From the NCBI RefSeq assembly GCF_004770745.1, contig NZ_RQGD01000002.1:105375-169374 (forward strand): DNA of 64,000 nt, in the 5' to 3' direction. The position numbers and the translations under genes are program-made. Below are positions 56,275-64,000 of the stretch, one piece after another. The notes under the pieces were generated by a model that saw nothing but the letters and a program-made list of their open reading frames with translations, was not told where the DNA came from and did not search any database. The stretch is from Leptospira ognonensis (GTDB lineage: Bacteria > Spirochaetota > Leptospiria > Leptospirales > Leptospiraceae). How positions within the stretch are numbered: the first letter of the stretch is position 1; every line of letters begins with the position of its first letter.

Positions 56275-56942
56275 TTTCCCTTGATCACCTGATCAAATTT
56301 TCCTGCTCTCATTCCGTAAATCGTTTGTGCATCAAAAGCAAGTTTCATATCATGTGTGACTAAAATAATGGAGAGATTCTTTTTATTGTATTCGTTTAAC
56401 AGCATCTGTACGAGCAAACTATTATCAGGATCAAGGTCACCCGATGGCTCATCAGCAAAAAGGATGGAAGGTTCATTGATGAGGGATCTGGCGATCGCTG
56501 TCTTCTGGATTTGCCCCCCTGATAACTGTCTTGGTAACATGAATTGGATGGATTCTAGTTTTAGGTGTTCAAGGAGGTAATTGCATTTTCTCTGGTACTC
56601 TGCATTTGAAAATTTGCGGGTGAAAATTCCCGGCAGCAGAATATTTTCTCTGACGTTTAAATTTCCTACAAGCTCCGAAAATTGAAAGACAAGGCCGAGT
56701 TCCCTCGCTCTGATCTCATACAATTCCCTTTTGGAAATCTGACTCAATCTTTGGTTGTCATATAGAATGTCGCCTGCTGTGGCTGTGAGCATGCCAGTCA
56801 TAAGCGAGAGAAGGGTAGTTTTACCAGATCCCGAAGGTCCGATGATTGCGACATAATCTCCTTGGTTCACATCAAAAGAAATGGAGTCTACGGCAACTTC
56901 ATTTCCATAGGTCTTCGTTAGATTGTGGACCCGGAGAAGCAT
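56271..56942 (-). CDS. ABC transporter ATP-binding protein, LolD/MacB-like
   Basis: 223 residues. Walker [13 protein letters not shown], signature [12 protein letters not shown], Walker [14 protein letters not shown], and the H-loop VTHDMKLA are intact. MacB/LolD/FtsE-type ATPases power FtsX-like permeases that act on envelope proteins or lipids. Adjoins the small permease gene by one base, so the two form one transporter. Cytosolic face of the inner membrane. Confidence 0.93.
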   Translation of the reverse strand: MLLRVHNLTKTYGNEVAVDSISFDVNQGDYVAIIGPSGSGKTTLLSLMTGMLTATAGDILYDNQRLSQISKRELYEIRARELGLVFQFSELVGNLNVRENILLPGIFTRKFSNAEYQRKCNYLLEHLKLESIQFMLPRQLSGGQIQKTAIARSLINEPSILFADEPSGDLDPDNSLLVQMLLNEYNKKNLSIILVTHDMKLAFDAQTIYGMRAGKFDQVIKGK

Positions 56943-57472
56943 CAGCGCTGCCTCCGAATGGCCCGGTAAGGGTCAATAAAAGTGGTTAGACCAACGGTCG
57001 GAAAGGAGACGGAAAAACAGATGAGGACGACAAATGCCAGGCCAATGAAGAAGGTTTGAATCTCTTTGGCTAGATCAAACGTGCTTGGCTGGGTGAAACC
57101 TAGTCCTAGGCTAAATCCAATCAAAGCAGAAGGAACCAGCAGAAGGAGGATTACGAGACTATGCAACCAAATACAGCCCAAACGATTCCCACCTACAGCC
57201 ATCATAACACCTATATCTCCCAACCTTTGGATGCTGTGAAATAAGGCTAAACTCATGAGAGAGAAGAGGCTCGTATAAAAAAGAATCTGTGGAGTTTGGT
57301 CAAAGGAAACGATACTAGATAGAGAGATACCGCCATAAAGATGGATATGAATGCGAACCGACTGAAAGAAAAAGGTGGAAAGGATGATACCGCACATACC
57401 ATAGGACAGGGTATACAAACGGTCTCTGACGAGAATCCTCCAGGCGAAGGAAAAGTAGGAAAGTGGTGTCAC
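56942..57472 (-). CDS. minimal FtsX-type permease
   Basis: 176 residues and four membrane helices (about 25-45, 67-85, 105-130 and 145-168). The region [20 protein letters not shown] is the FtsX/MacB-type cytoplasmic loop, and PYRAIRRQR a family C-terminus. The large periplasmic domain found between helices 1 and 2 in MacB and LolC/E is missing, replaced by about 20 residues. Directly upstream of a LolD-like ATPase, as in known systems. First gene of the operon. Confidence 0.75.
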   Translation of the reverse strand: MTPLSYFSFAWRILVRDRLYTLSYGMCGIILSTFFFQSVRIHIHLYGGISLSSIVSFDQTPQILFYTSLFSLMSLALFHSIQRLGDIGVMMAVGGNRLGCIWLHSLVILLLLVPSALIGFSLGLGFTQPSTFDLAKEIQTFFIGLAFVVLICFSVSFPTVGLTTFIDPYRAIRRQR

Positions 57473-57541
57473 TATAGAGTCATTTTTGCACCAATCCTCA
57501 TTTTTACAAACGTTAATTAACGCAAAGGGAAGTAAGCGAAT

Positions 57542-59086
57542 TTGATATTTTTCATCGTTGTGGGAGCGGGGGTCATCATTCTAGGATTTCTCGTAACCTT
57601 TATTATCACACAAAACCGAGATGGTTACGCAAAGGCACTCACCCTTGCGGCGATGGGAAACTTTTTGGATGCCCGTGCCATCGTTCGTGATAAACTCGAA
57701 GAAGATCATCAGAATCCTTATGGACATTATGTAATGGCCAAAATCTATTCGATGGAAAATGATCCATTGAATGAAGCCAAACATTTGGAAATCATCAAAA
57801 AAAACAATCGTTATACGAAAGATATTGATCCGGTCATGGTATCGAACCGAATTGCTGATATCTATTACAACAAAGATTTTTATGAAGAATCCTTTTTCCA
57901 TTATTTAGATACATTACAGTTTGATCGATCAAATGCAATCGCATGCATGCGCCTCGGCTTTATGGCTCTTGGTCAAAAAGAGTTTCGAATCGCTGATAAT
58001 TTTTTTTCCAGACTGCCTGAAGAGAAAATAAATACATCCATCTATCATATTGCACGCGGAGTGATCTCTGGCGTTACTGGTGGTGGAAAAGAAGGGGAAT
58101 ATTTCGAGAACGCGTATAAGCTAGAAAAATCGGCAGTTTGCGGATTTCTATATGCTCTGGCACTTTCAAGGGAAAACAAACACAAAGAAGCGGTAAAAAT
58201 TGCTACGGCGATTGTCGATCAGGTTGATGACGAATACGTGCGTTATACGATCTTTCAATTTCTCATGACCGAAGCAATATTAATGCTAAACTTTCCAGAT
58301 GCTTTTAAGTATTCTCGTCTATGTATGGAAATGGCAAAGCTAAACGGGTGGGTGAGTGAGATTACTGAGAGTAATATTCACTTCTCAATGATTTGTATCT
58401 ATATGGGAAGATATGAGGATGCTTCAGAACATCTAATTGAGGCAGAGGCAAGTAGGTTGGATGATCCAGAAATCATCAACTTAGCAAATTTAAAATACAA
58501 ACTCGAAAGAGGACTTGGCAATATAGATTCCCTGGCACTTGACTATGATCTCACAAAAGAGCTCAATCTGCTCTCTTTAAGCTTGTTTCCAAATTCTAGA
58601 TATTTTGAACTAAGCGGGATGCGATCCTCAAAACCATTTAATATCAAAGGTCTTGTTGATGAAAATGGAAATAAAACGGCAAAAAAACTAGATCTAGTTG
58701 GCGTTGATAAATTCGAAAAGTTCATTGCGATGACAGGTACTCAGTTTAAAAATCAGGCGACCAGAATGATACTTAAGTTAGGTTTTAGGGTAACCAAAGA
58801 ACTGGTAAATACGGATGGAGACGGAGTAAACTATTTGTGTTCTTCTAAAGAAAATGTTGATTTGAAGGCCATCTTTCGAATTCGAAAGTGGAAAGATGCC
58901 AAAGTTTCCGATATTTTCCTTCGCGAGATGGTGCAGCAGATGGGAGAGAACCAAGCAATGAAAGGCTATATCATTGGCAATTTTGATCTAACCGAAGCTG
59001 GTCGGAAAATACTTTCTCAACACGACGATCAATTCGAAATCATCAACGGAGACAGACTTGAAGACTTGCTTGATAAAACAATGTAA
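57542..59086 (+). CDS. TPR-repeat membrane protein
   Basis: 514 residues. An N-terminal membrane helix (about 1-22) precedes a helical repeat region of several TPR-like units (about 35-340) and a non-repeat C-terminal domain (about 380-514). TTG start with AAGGGAAG upstream. The C-terminal part (RIRKWKDAKVSDIFLREMVQ) resembles a restriction-endonuclease-like core of the Mrr type, tentatively. Function unknown, likely a scaffold. It overlaps the next gene by 29 bases. Divergent from the permease operon. Confidence 0.72.
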   Translation: MIFFIVVGAGVIILGFLVTFIITQNRDGYAKALTLAAMGNFLDARAIVRDKLEEDHQNPYGHYVMAKIYSMENDPLNEAKHLEIIKKNNRYTKDIDPVMVSNRIADIYYNKDFYEESFFHYLDTLQFDRSNAIACMRLGFMALGQKEFRIADNFFSRLPEEKINTSIYHIARGVISGVTGGGKEGEYFENAYKLEKSAVCGFLYALALSRENKHKEAVKIATAIVDQVDDEYVRYTIFQFLMTEAILMLNFPDAFKYSRLCMEMAKLNGWVSEITESNIHFSMICIYMGRYEDASEHLIEAEASRLDDPEIINLANLKYKLERGLGNIDSLALDYDLTKELNLLSLSLFPNSRYFELSGMRSSKPFNIKGLVDENGNKTAKKLDLVGVDKFEKFIAMTGTQFKNQATRMILKLGFRVTKELVNTDGDGVNYLCSSKENVDLKAIFRIRKWKDAKVSDIFLREMVQQMGENQAMKGYIIGNFDLTEAGRKILSQHDDQFEIINGDRLEDLLDKTM

Positions 59087-59660
59087 TTTAATATCCGTTA
59101 TATTCTGTTTTAGCACATCACTTAGTTTTGATTGCAAATCCATGAGTGTGTCTAACAAGGATTTACCCATAAATGAAAAAATCACTCTCGCTACTTGCCC
59201 TATTTCCTTGGAACTTGGAAAAGTATATGGCAATTACGGGAAAAAAGTAGATACCGATGCGATATTAAGCCAGCTACGCTTGTTACTGGATGATATCTGT
59301 TTGGGAAATTTAGATCATCTTCCGGCGATGGTATTCGGAGAACTGGGTTTGTTTATCGATGCAAAGGGTCATTGGACAAAGGAAGAAGTTATTCGTGATA
59401 TAGCATCCAAAGATGGTTACTTTTCGACGTATTTTTTTAATCAAGATTTATTGGATCAAAAAAAAACAAGCCAGGGAAATCTTACCATTCAGACAGCTCT
59501 TCGCAGTTCAAATGGGATCTTAGTAGATTTTTTTTTTGATTCTTCTTCTGAATCAGAATTACAATTAAAATTTAAGGAAAATCAAGCAAATGCTCGTTAT
59601 CTGATCAATCCTGTATTTGCGAAAATAGAAGGAAAATGGATGTTGCTTCGAATGTTATAG
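59058..59660 (+). CDS. hypothetical protein
   Basis: 200 residues from a TTG at 59058; a start near 59142 (MSVSNKD) is possible. With the longer form, residues about 8-24 are hydrophobic and could be a signal peptide. The rest is mixed alpha/beta with no recognised domain, ending KIEGKWMLLRML. It overlaps the TPR gene by 29 bases and converges on ruvA with five bases between. Function unknown. Confidence 0.6.
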   Translation: MKTCLIKQCNLISVIFCFSTSLSFDCKSMSVSNKDLPINEKITLATCPISLELGKVYGNYGKKVDTDAILSQLRLLLDDICLGNLDHLPAMVFGELGLFIDAKGHWTKEEVIRDIASKDGYFSTYFFNQDLLDQKKTSQGNLTIQTALRSSNGILVDFFFDSSSESELQLKFKENQANARYLINPVFAKIEGKWMLLRML

Positions 59661-59665
59661 AATTT

Positions 59666-60259
59666 TTACTTAGTGATAACTTTTCGAACAATTTCACCTG
59701 CTTCTAAATCAGGTGTAACCTTGCGGATCAAATCAACTTCACGATTCGCCGTTTTCTCATCATAACCGAGCTGGATCAAGGCAAGGATTGCCAAATCCGT
59801 TTGTGCATTTGTGATGGAATATTCTTTTTTATCTTCTCTTAAAAAGGATTCTAATTTCTTAAGATTTTGTTTGATCTCAAAAAGAATCTTTTCTGAAGTT
59901 TTCCCTTTGACCTTTGGAATCTTTTCAAGTGTTTTTCTGTCATCCGCTTGGGCAATTTGATAAAGTTCATCCGCTTGAAAAAAGGAGAGTATTTTTAAAG
60001 CTGTTAGCTCACCAATTCCATGCAAAGATTTAATCAGCTTAAAAAGTTCTCGATCTTTATTCGTTGAGAAACCAAATAGCTTTTGGTTTCTATCCGTAAT
60101 CGAATGGTAGACGTAGATAAATGTTTCCTTTCCGACAGTCTCGCGTAATTGCAAGTGTAAAGGAAATGGAATCATGACTTCATAACCGACACCGGATACT
60201 TCAATGAGTAGGGAATCGAGATCTAGACGAAGCAGATTTCCACGTAAACTCCCGATCAT
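59666..60259 (-). CDS. ruvA: Holliday junction helicase subunit RuvA
   Basis: 197 residues, full length. MIGSLRGNLL starts the N-terminal OB-fold domain; two helix-hairpin-helix motifs (LHGIGELTALKI and IPKVKGKTSEKI) bind DNA, and the C-terminal three-helix domain contacts RuvB. RuvA binds Holliday junctions and loads RuvB for branch migration. Overlaps the DUF2225 gene by four bases. Confidence 0.97.
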   Translation of the reverse strand: MIGSLRGNLLRLDLDSLLIEVSGVGYEVMIPFPLHLQLRETVGKETFIYVYHSITDRNQKLFGFSTNKDRELFKLIKSLHGIGELTALKILSFFQADELYQIAQADDRKTLEKIPKVKGKTSEKILFEIKQNLKKLESFLREDKKEYSITNAQTDLAILALIQLGYDEKTANREVDLIRKVTPDLEAGEIVRKVITK

Positions 60260-61095
60260 TTATTGATATCCCAAATTGTAGGATCCTGTCTGTTCTGCCA
60301 AAGTTCTTTTGCTTTGGCGGACCATTTAGTCACTTCCTGCACCGGAACTTTAGGGTTTGTTTTTGATTCCGCAGTTAATTCAGCTTTAGACATGTCCAAA
60401 ACTTTTATATATTCGCCCGCTTTCGTTTCATCACCGATTTTCACACAGCAAACAACGATTAAATAACAAACTTCGAATTCATAGGCCTTTTCTGGGAAAT
60501 CCGAAAGACGAAACACTTCTTCAAGGTCGGCAATGGCCTTTTTTAATAGTTCATCATCAACCGGCAAATTGTATTTCAATTTTAGACAGTACAGGCGAAT
60601 GTACCTATGGGCTCGTTTGATCAGTGAATAAGGAATTTTAGCATGAATCTCAACCGTTGCCTTATAAATCGAGAGATTAACACTCATTATGATGGCTTCC
60701 TGCGTTCTTGGGTGATGGAAATTTTCAGGTAAGAGATTGCCAAGGTTAAACTGCGCCTTGATCTGTTTCGAATTTGCCTCCCAATAATTACGGACTTTTT
60801 TATCAGTTGTAGATTGTTTATCTCCTAAAGAACCATGAAAATTAAAATCGCTACGACTGGCGCCATTAAAAAAACAAATGGGACAGACAGTAAACTGAAG
60901 CTCATTAAAATCAATAAGGGAATATTTTGGATTTTCGTCATAAATCGGAACTTCGAAAATATTGTGACGAATGGGAAGTGTTTTCGCTTTCAGCGCGTAG
61001 TTCTTGACTTCGGTAAACTTACAAATAGGACACTCCACATCCTGTTGGATGATCGGACTAAGTATCTTTTCTTCTTCGTTTGTTTCTGCCACCAA
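60256..61095 (-). CDS. DUF2225 protein
   Basis: 279 residues, TTG start. Two CPIC pairs (CPICKF at about 21-26 and CPICFFNG near 72) suggest one zinc site, and helices rich in aromatic residues follow. DUF2225 proteins are common in spirochaetes and Firmicutes and are of unknown function, with a C-terminal TPR-like helical stretch (KEAY, AGEYIKVLDMSK). Overlaps ruvA by four bases. Confidence 0.88.
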   Translation of the reverse strand: MVAETNEEEKILSPIIQQDVECPICKFTEVKNYALKAKTLPIRHNIFEVPIYDENPKYSLIDFNELQFTVCPICFFNGASRSDFNFHGSLGDKQSTTDKKVRNYWEANSKQIKAQFNLGNLLPENFHHPRTQEAIIMSVNLSIYKATVEIHAKIPYSLIKRAHRYIRLYCLKLKYNLPVDDELLKKAIADLEEVFRLSDFPEKAYEFEVCYLIVVCCVKIGDETKAGEYIKVLDMSKAELTAESKTNPKVPVQEVTKWSAKAKELWQNRQDPTIWDINK

Positions 61096-61220
61096 ATTAC
61101 CTCAAACCTAGATTCTACTGCTTTCTTTCATTACTTTCTGAAGAATCTCGAATTCAAGAAATAAATTAGTATGTGGGAGAAACAAATTCGGAAACACTGT
61201 GAATCGAAAGGAGCAGGAAT

Positions 61221-61862
61221 TTGCAGGCTAATGATGAGCTTTGTCCACTCTGCAGTGGCAGATCGAAATTTTTTTTTCAGACCCGTAATCGCTCCTATTT
61301 TCAATGTTTACATTGTAGCGCAGTATTCATGAATTCTAGTGACCATCTTTCCTTGGATGCGGAAAGGAATCGATATCTTACTCATAACAATGATGTGCAT
61401 GATAAAAAATACCAAGAATTTGTTTCTCCACTTGTCAATTCTATCCGCTCCCATTTTAGTGCGGATGCTCTTGGTCTGGACTTTGGTGCCGGAACTGGTC
61501 CCGTTTCAACCAAGCTCCTAGAGGATAACGGATATATGGTGAAAAAGTATGATCCTTTTTTTTGGCAGGAAATAGGTCTTTTAAAAAATACTTACGATTA
61601 TATCTTAGCCTGCGAAGTAATTGAACATTTTCGATTGCCAAAAGTAGAATTCGCACTTCTTAGATCTTTACTGAAGAAGGGCGGAATCCTATTTTGTATG
61701 AGTTCGATTTATTCAGAATCCATTGATTTTGAAAACTGGTATTATAAAAATGATCCAACCCATGTATTTTTTTATCATAAAAAATCGATAGAATGGATTC
61801 GAGAAAGTTTTCATTTCCAGGAAGCCGTGATTGAAGAAAATCTGATTCGTTTTATAACCTAG
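61221..61862 (+). CDS. class I SAM-dependent methyltransferase with N-terminal zinc ribbon
   Basis: 213 residues from a TTG with AAAGGAG upstream. CPLCSG at 8-13 and CLHCSAVF at about 29-36 form a zinc ribbon. The methyltransferase domain has the SAM motif LGLDFGAGTGP and the EVIEH acceptor-side motif. The C-terminal HVFFYHKKSIEWI is typical of this class. Substrate unknown; similar proteins modify sugars or small metabolites. Alone in its orientation. Confidence 0.87.
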   Translation: MQANDELCPLCSGRSKFFFQTRNRSYFQCLHCSAVFMNSSDHLSLDAERNRYLTHNNDVHDKKYQEFVSPLVNSIRSHFSADALGLDFGAGTGPVSTKLLEDNGYMVKKYDPFFWQEIGLLKNTYDYILACEVIEHFRLPKVEFALLRSLLKKGGILFCMSSIYSESIDFENWYYKNDPTHVFFYHKKSIEWIRESFHFQEAVIEENLIRFIT

Positions 61863-61902
61863 TAAAATTTAAGTTTAGAATGGATGCAACATCGGTGTCC
61901 AA

Positions 61903-62466
61903 TTAAGAAATTTTTAGAGAACCTCGAAATCCTCTTACTGCATAATAAGATTCAGCACCATTATGATAAAAGAAAACTCGATTGTATCTAAAGTCTCCAA
62001 AAATAGCTCCACCTAATTTACGTACCTCGATGGGTGTTTTTAGCCAACTCGATGTTTTCGTATCAAAATTTCCAAGTCTTTGTAACTCAAGATATTCCTC
62101 CTCATCAAGCAATTCGATTCCCATTGTTTTCGCTGCTTCTATGGCGCTTCCCTTTGGTTTGTTCTCTTTCCTACCATCTAAAGCTGCTTTATCATAACAT
62201 AAACTTCTCCGATCTTTGGGAGTTTCTAGGGAGCAATCAAAGAATACTATCTCTCCTATCTTTTTTTCAAAACGAACCACATCAGGCTCTCCACCTGATT
62301 TTTCCATTTCATTTAATGCATGCAATTGGTGCGGGTTTTTCTCTAACTTGGAAAGCACTAAATTCCAATCTAATCCTTTATGGCGATTCATGTTCTTCTC
62401 GAATCTGGTTTTCAAGGTGGATAGCAATTGGTCTTGGAAAGGTAAAGATTTTTTATCAGATTTCAT
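61903..62466 (-). CDS. DUF4256 protein
   Basis: 187 residues matching the DUF4256 layout: LKTRFEKNMNRHKGLDW, GGEPDVV, DCSLETPKDRRSLCYDKAAL (20 residues) and GDFRYNRVFFYHNGAESYYAVRGFRG in part. Function unknown. No signal peptide. Alone on the minus strand. Confidence 0.87.
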   Translation of the reverse strand: MKSDKKSLPFQDQLLSTLKTRFEKNMNRHKGLDWNLVLSKLEKNPHQLHALNEMEKSGGEPDVVRFEKKIGEIVFFDCSLETPKDRRSLCYDKAALDGRKENKPKGSAIEAAKTMGIELLDEEEYLELQRLGNFDTKTSSWLKTPIEVRKLGGAIFGDFRYNRVFFYHNGAESYYAVRGFRGSLKIS

Positions 62467-62666
62467 GGTAGATAAGAGCCATTATTCATAACGCAGACGT
62501 GTGCTTGCAATTTAATTTTGAAGGAGAAGTGACTCAAGAAAGATGGAGCAAACCCGCAGCTTTTAGATACACAAATTCCATCAGGGATTCATAATCAATT
62601 GGAATTCAAATTTGATTTTCAGGCTCCTAATTATGATTTAATCTCTTCCAATCAAGAAATGAGGTC

Positions 62667-63263
62667 TTAGGACATTTTTATATAACCTGGTGTCTTCTCA
62701 ATCAATTTGATCCATCTTAAAACAAACGGGTAGGATTCTAAATCAAAACCGCCCTCAGGAGCGACATGCGTATATGCATATAGGGAAATATCTGCGACCG
62801 TTATTGAGGTTCCTATCAGAAACGGAGTCCGTGCAAGCTGCTCTTCCATCACTTTCAAAGCTTTGTGTCCGCCGGCTTGCTTTGACTCATATTCTGTTTT
62901 TCTATCGCTAGGAATTCCTAAATATTTATTTATATATCTTGCCACGGCTATGAAAGGCTCATGGCTGTACTGTTCAAAAAATTGCCATTGTTGGGTTTTA
63001 TATTTTTCAAACTTATCCGTAGGCATAAGATCGCTGTCTTCTGATAAATAGTTTATAATTGCATTTGATTCTGATAAAGTTCTTCCATCATCTAGTTCAA
63101 GCACAGGAATTTTGCCGTTAGGATTTTTCTTGAGAAACTCGGAAGTTCTCGATTCTCCTTTTAATACGTCGACGTCGATCCATTCAATTTTTTTATCGAG
63201 AAAAGAAGAAATTAAAAGAATCTTGTAACAATTTCCAGATAATTTATCGCCGTAAACTTTCAT
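62667..63263 (-). CDS. glutathione S-transferase family protein
   Basis: 198 residues. Thioredoxin-like N-terminal domain starting MKVYGDKLSGNCYK, with catalytic-like Ser9 and the GKIPVLELDDGRTLSESNAI glutathione site (20 residues). Helical C-terminal domain with DISLYAYTHVAPEGGF. Unrelated in context to the GST at 37662. Substrate unknown. The gap before it (62467-62666) holds only short, weakly supported frames. Confidence 0.88.
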   Translation of the reverse strand: MKVYGDKLSGNCYKILLISSFLDKKIEWIDVDVLKGESRTSEFLKKNPNGKIPVLELDDGRTLSESNAIINYLSEDSDLMPTDKFEKYKTQQWQFFEQYSHEPFIAVARYINKYLGIPSDRKTEYESKQAGGHKALKVMEEQLARTPFLIGTSITVADISLYAYTHVAPEGGFDLESYPFVLRWIKLIEKTPGYIKMS

Positions 63264-63344
63264 ACAAAAATCTATATTCCTAAATAACCAAAAAAATAAA
63301 ATTACACCCGATTGATAAAATGGTCAACAAACTTCGGTCAGAGT

Positions 63345-63806
63345 TCACGCCTCATGATAAGCTTTTTCAAGTAAATGAATCTCAAGTTTGATCATCTGCA
63401 TCATGGCATCCATTACAGCTTGAACTTTTTTCGGATCATTGTCGTTAATAAGCTCCATGAATCGAGTAGGAACGATTTGCCATGTAATACCGAATTGATC
63501 GGTAATCCATCCGCATTGTAATGGTTTTGCCCCAGCAGAGATAAACTGATTCCAATACTTGTCGATTTCATCTTGGGTTTCACAATGAACAAAAAGAGAA
63601 AATCCATTCGAGAATTGGAAGTAGGGGCCTCCATTGTATGCCATAAATAATTGTCCGCCGATTGTGAATTCGGCAGAAGTGATCGGACCCTCGTTACCAG
63701 TTTTTGCAATATTTTTTATTTCGGAGTCCGGGAATAAGGAAGTATAGAACTTTATCGCACTTTCAAGTTGATCATTGAACATTAGGAAAGGTGTAATTTT
63801 AGACAT
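63345..63806 (-). CDS. VOC-family PhnB-like protein
   Basis: 153 residues. ITPFLMFNDQLESAIKFYTSLFPDSEI (first part) starts a VOC module; CGWITDQFGITWQIVPT is the PhnB/YjdN-like region (DxxGxxWxI). Members are of unknown role, some annotated as 3-demethylubiquinone methyltransferase-like by old transfer. Alone near the end of the window. Confidence 0.87.
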   Translation of the reverse strand: MSKITPFLMFNDQLESAIKFYTSLFPDSEIKNIAKTGNEGPITSAEFTIGGQLFMAYNGGPYFQFSNGFSLFVHCETQDEIDKYWNQFISAGAKPLQCGWITDQFGITWQIVPTRFMELINDNDPKKVQAVMDAMMQMIKLEIHLLEKAYHEA

Positions 63807-64000
63807 AAAGTTTCTCCTGTCGATTTTTTATCACGATTCCATAAAGGATTCATTTGTCATTTTGTTTGGCAACACCAAATTGCGCAGAACGAAATGAGAT
63901 ATGTGAAGTTAGATGAGCTATACGTTATTATTTCAGGGTTACTCGTTTTTTAAATTTTTTGAAATAATCGCAATGTGAGTATCGATGCTATGGTCATTAT

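Noticed and set aside
62520..62600. Short frame after AAGGAGAA with a GTG start
   Set aside because: Only about 22 codons and the spacing is too short for a good ribosome binding site.

Overview
The window looks like a chromosome segment from a spirochaete of the family Leptospiraceae, probably an environmental Leptospira. The basis is AT-rich coding DNA, many lipoproteins with the relaxed spirochaetal lipobox, a DUF1574 protein, a LipL45-like FecR lipoprotein, a TatT-type TRAP partner lipoprotein and a FliS cluster. The genus is inferred from gene content, not from a marker comparison. Almost all the DNA is coding, in short operons on both strands, with two tRNA genes (Leu-UAG and Phe-GAA). 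I see no IS element, prophage or CRISPR array.

Layout. 1-1,010: sparse region with one small gene, tRNA-Leu and a second copy of the 3' end of that tRNA. 1,090-6,900: outer-membrane candidate, an ECF41-type sigma factor overlapping a flavoprotein oxidoreductase, coaE with a SPOR-domain gene, a lipoprotein hydrolase and tRNA-Phe. 6,900-17,700: mixed small genes, a 7TM/PP2C signalling protein, a radical SAM protein, a FecR lipoprotein, lipA, an RsuA/RluB-type pseudouridine synthase, a DUF1574 protein and an HPP-family pseudogene. 17,708-22,062 (minus): purN-purH-two envelope genes-transaldolase. 22,140-23,493: fliS, an unknown gene and a J-domain gene. 23,583-31,115: complete kdpABCDE potassium system with a candidate KdpE operator. 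31,161-35,125 (minus): TRAP transporter with a TatT-family lipoprotein. 35,290-41,464: envelope and housekeeping genes (DedA, dGTPase, GST, argC and others). 41,564-45,567: patatin, NlpC/P60, patatin.

45,599-50,968 is the most interesting part. It has two photoactive yellow protein (PYP) homologues that keep the chromophore cysteine. Between them lies an aromatic amino acid ammonia-lyase with the His-Leu selectivity pair of tyrosine ammonia-lyase, the enzyme that makes the PYP chromophore precursor p-coumarate. There is also a membrane-anchored chemotaxis transducer without its own sensor domain, two small proteins flanking PYP2 that share a coiled-coil module, and a short AMP-ligase-like protein where a p-coumaroyl-CoA ligase might be expected. 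I read this as a self-contained blue-light sensing and taxis module. Function is inferred.

51,071-63,806: ilvD, a VOC protein, a five-gene operon (minimal FtsX-type permease, LolD-like ATPase, ROK kinase, HIT protein, LPG-synthase-like membrane protein), a TPR protein, ruvA with a DUF2225 gene, a methyltransferase, and DUF4256, GST and VOC genes.
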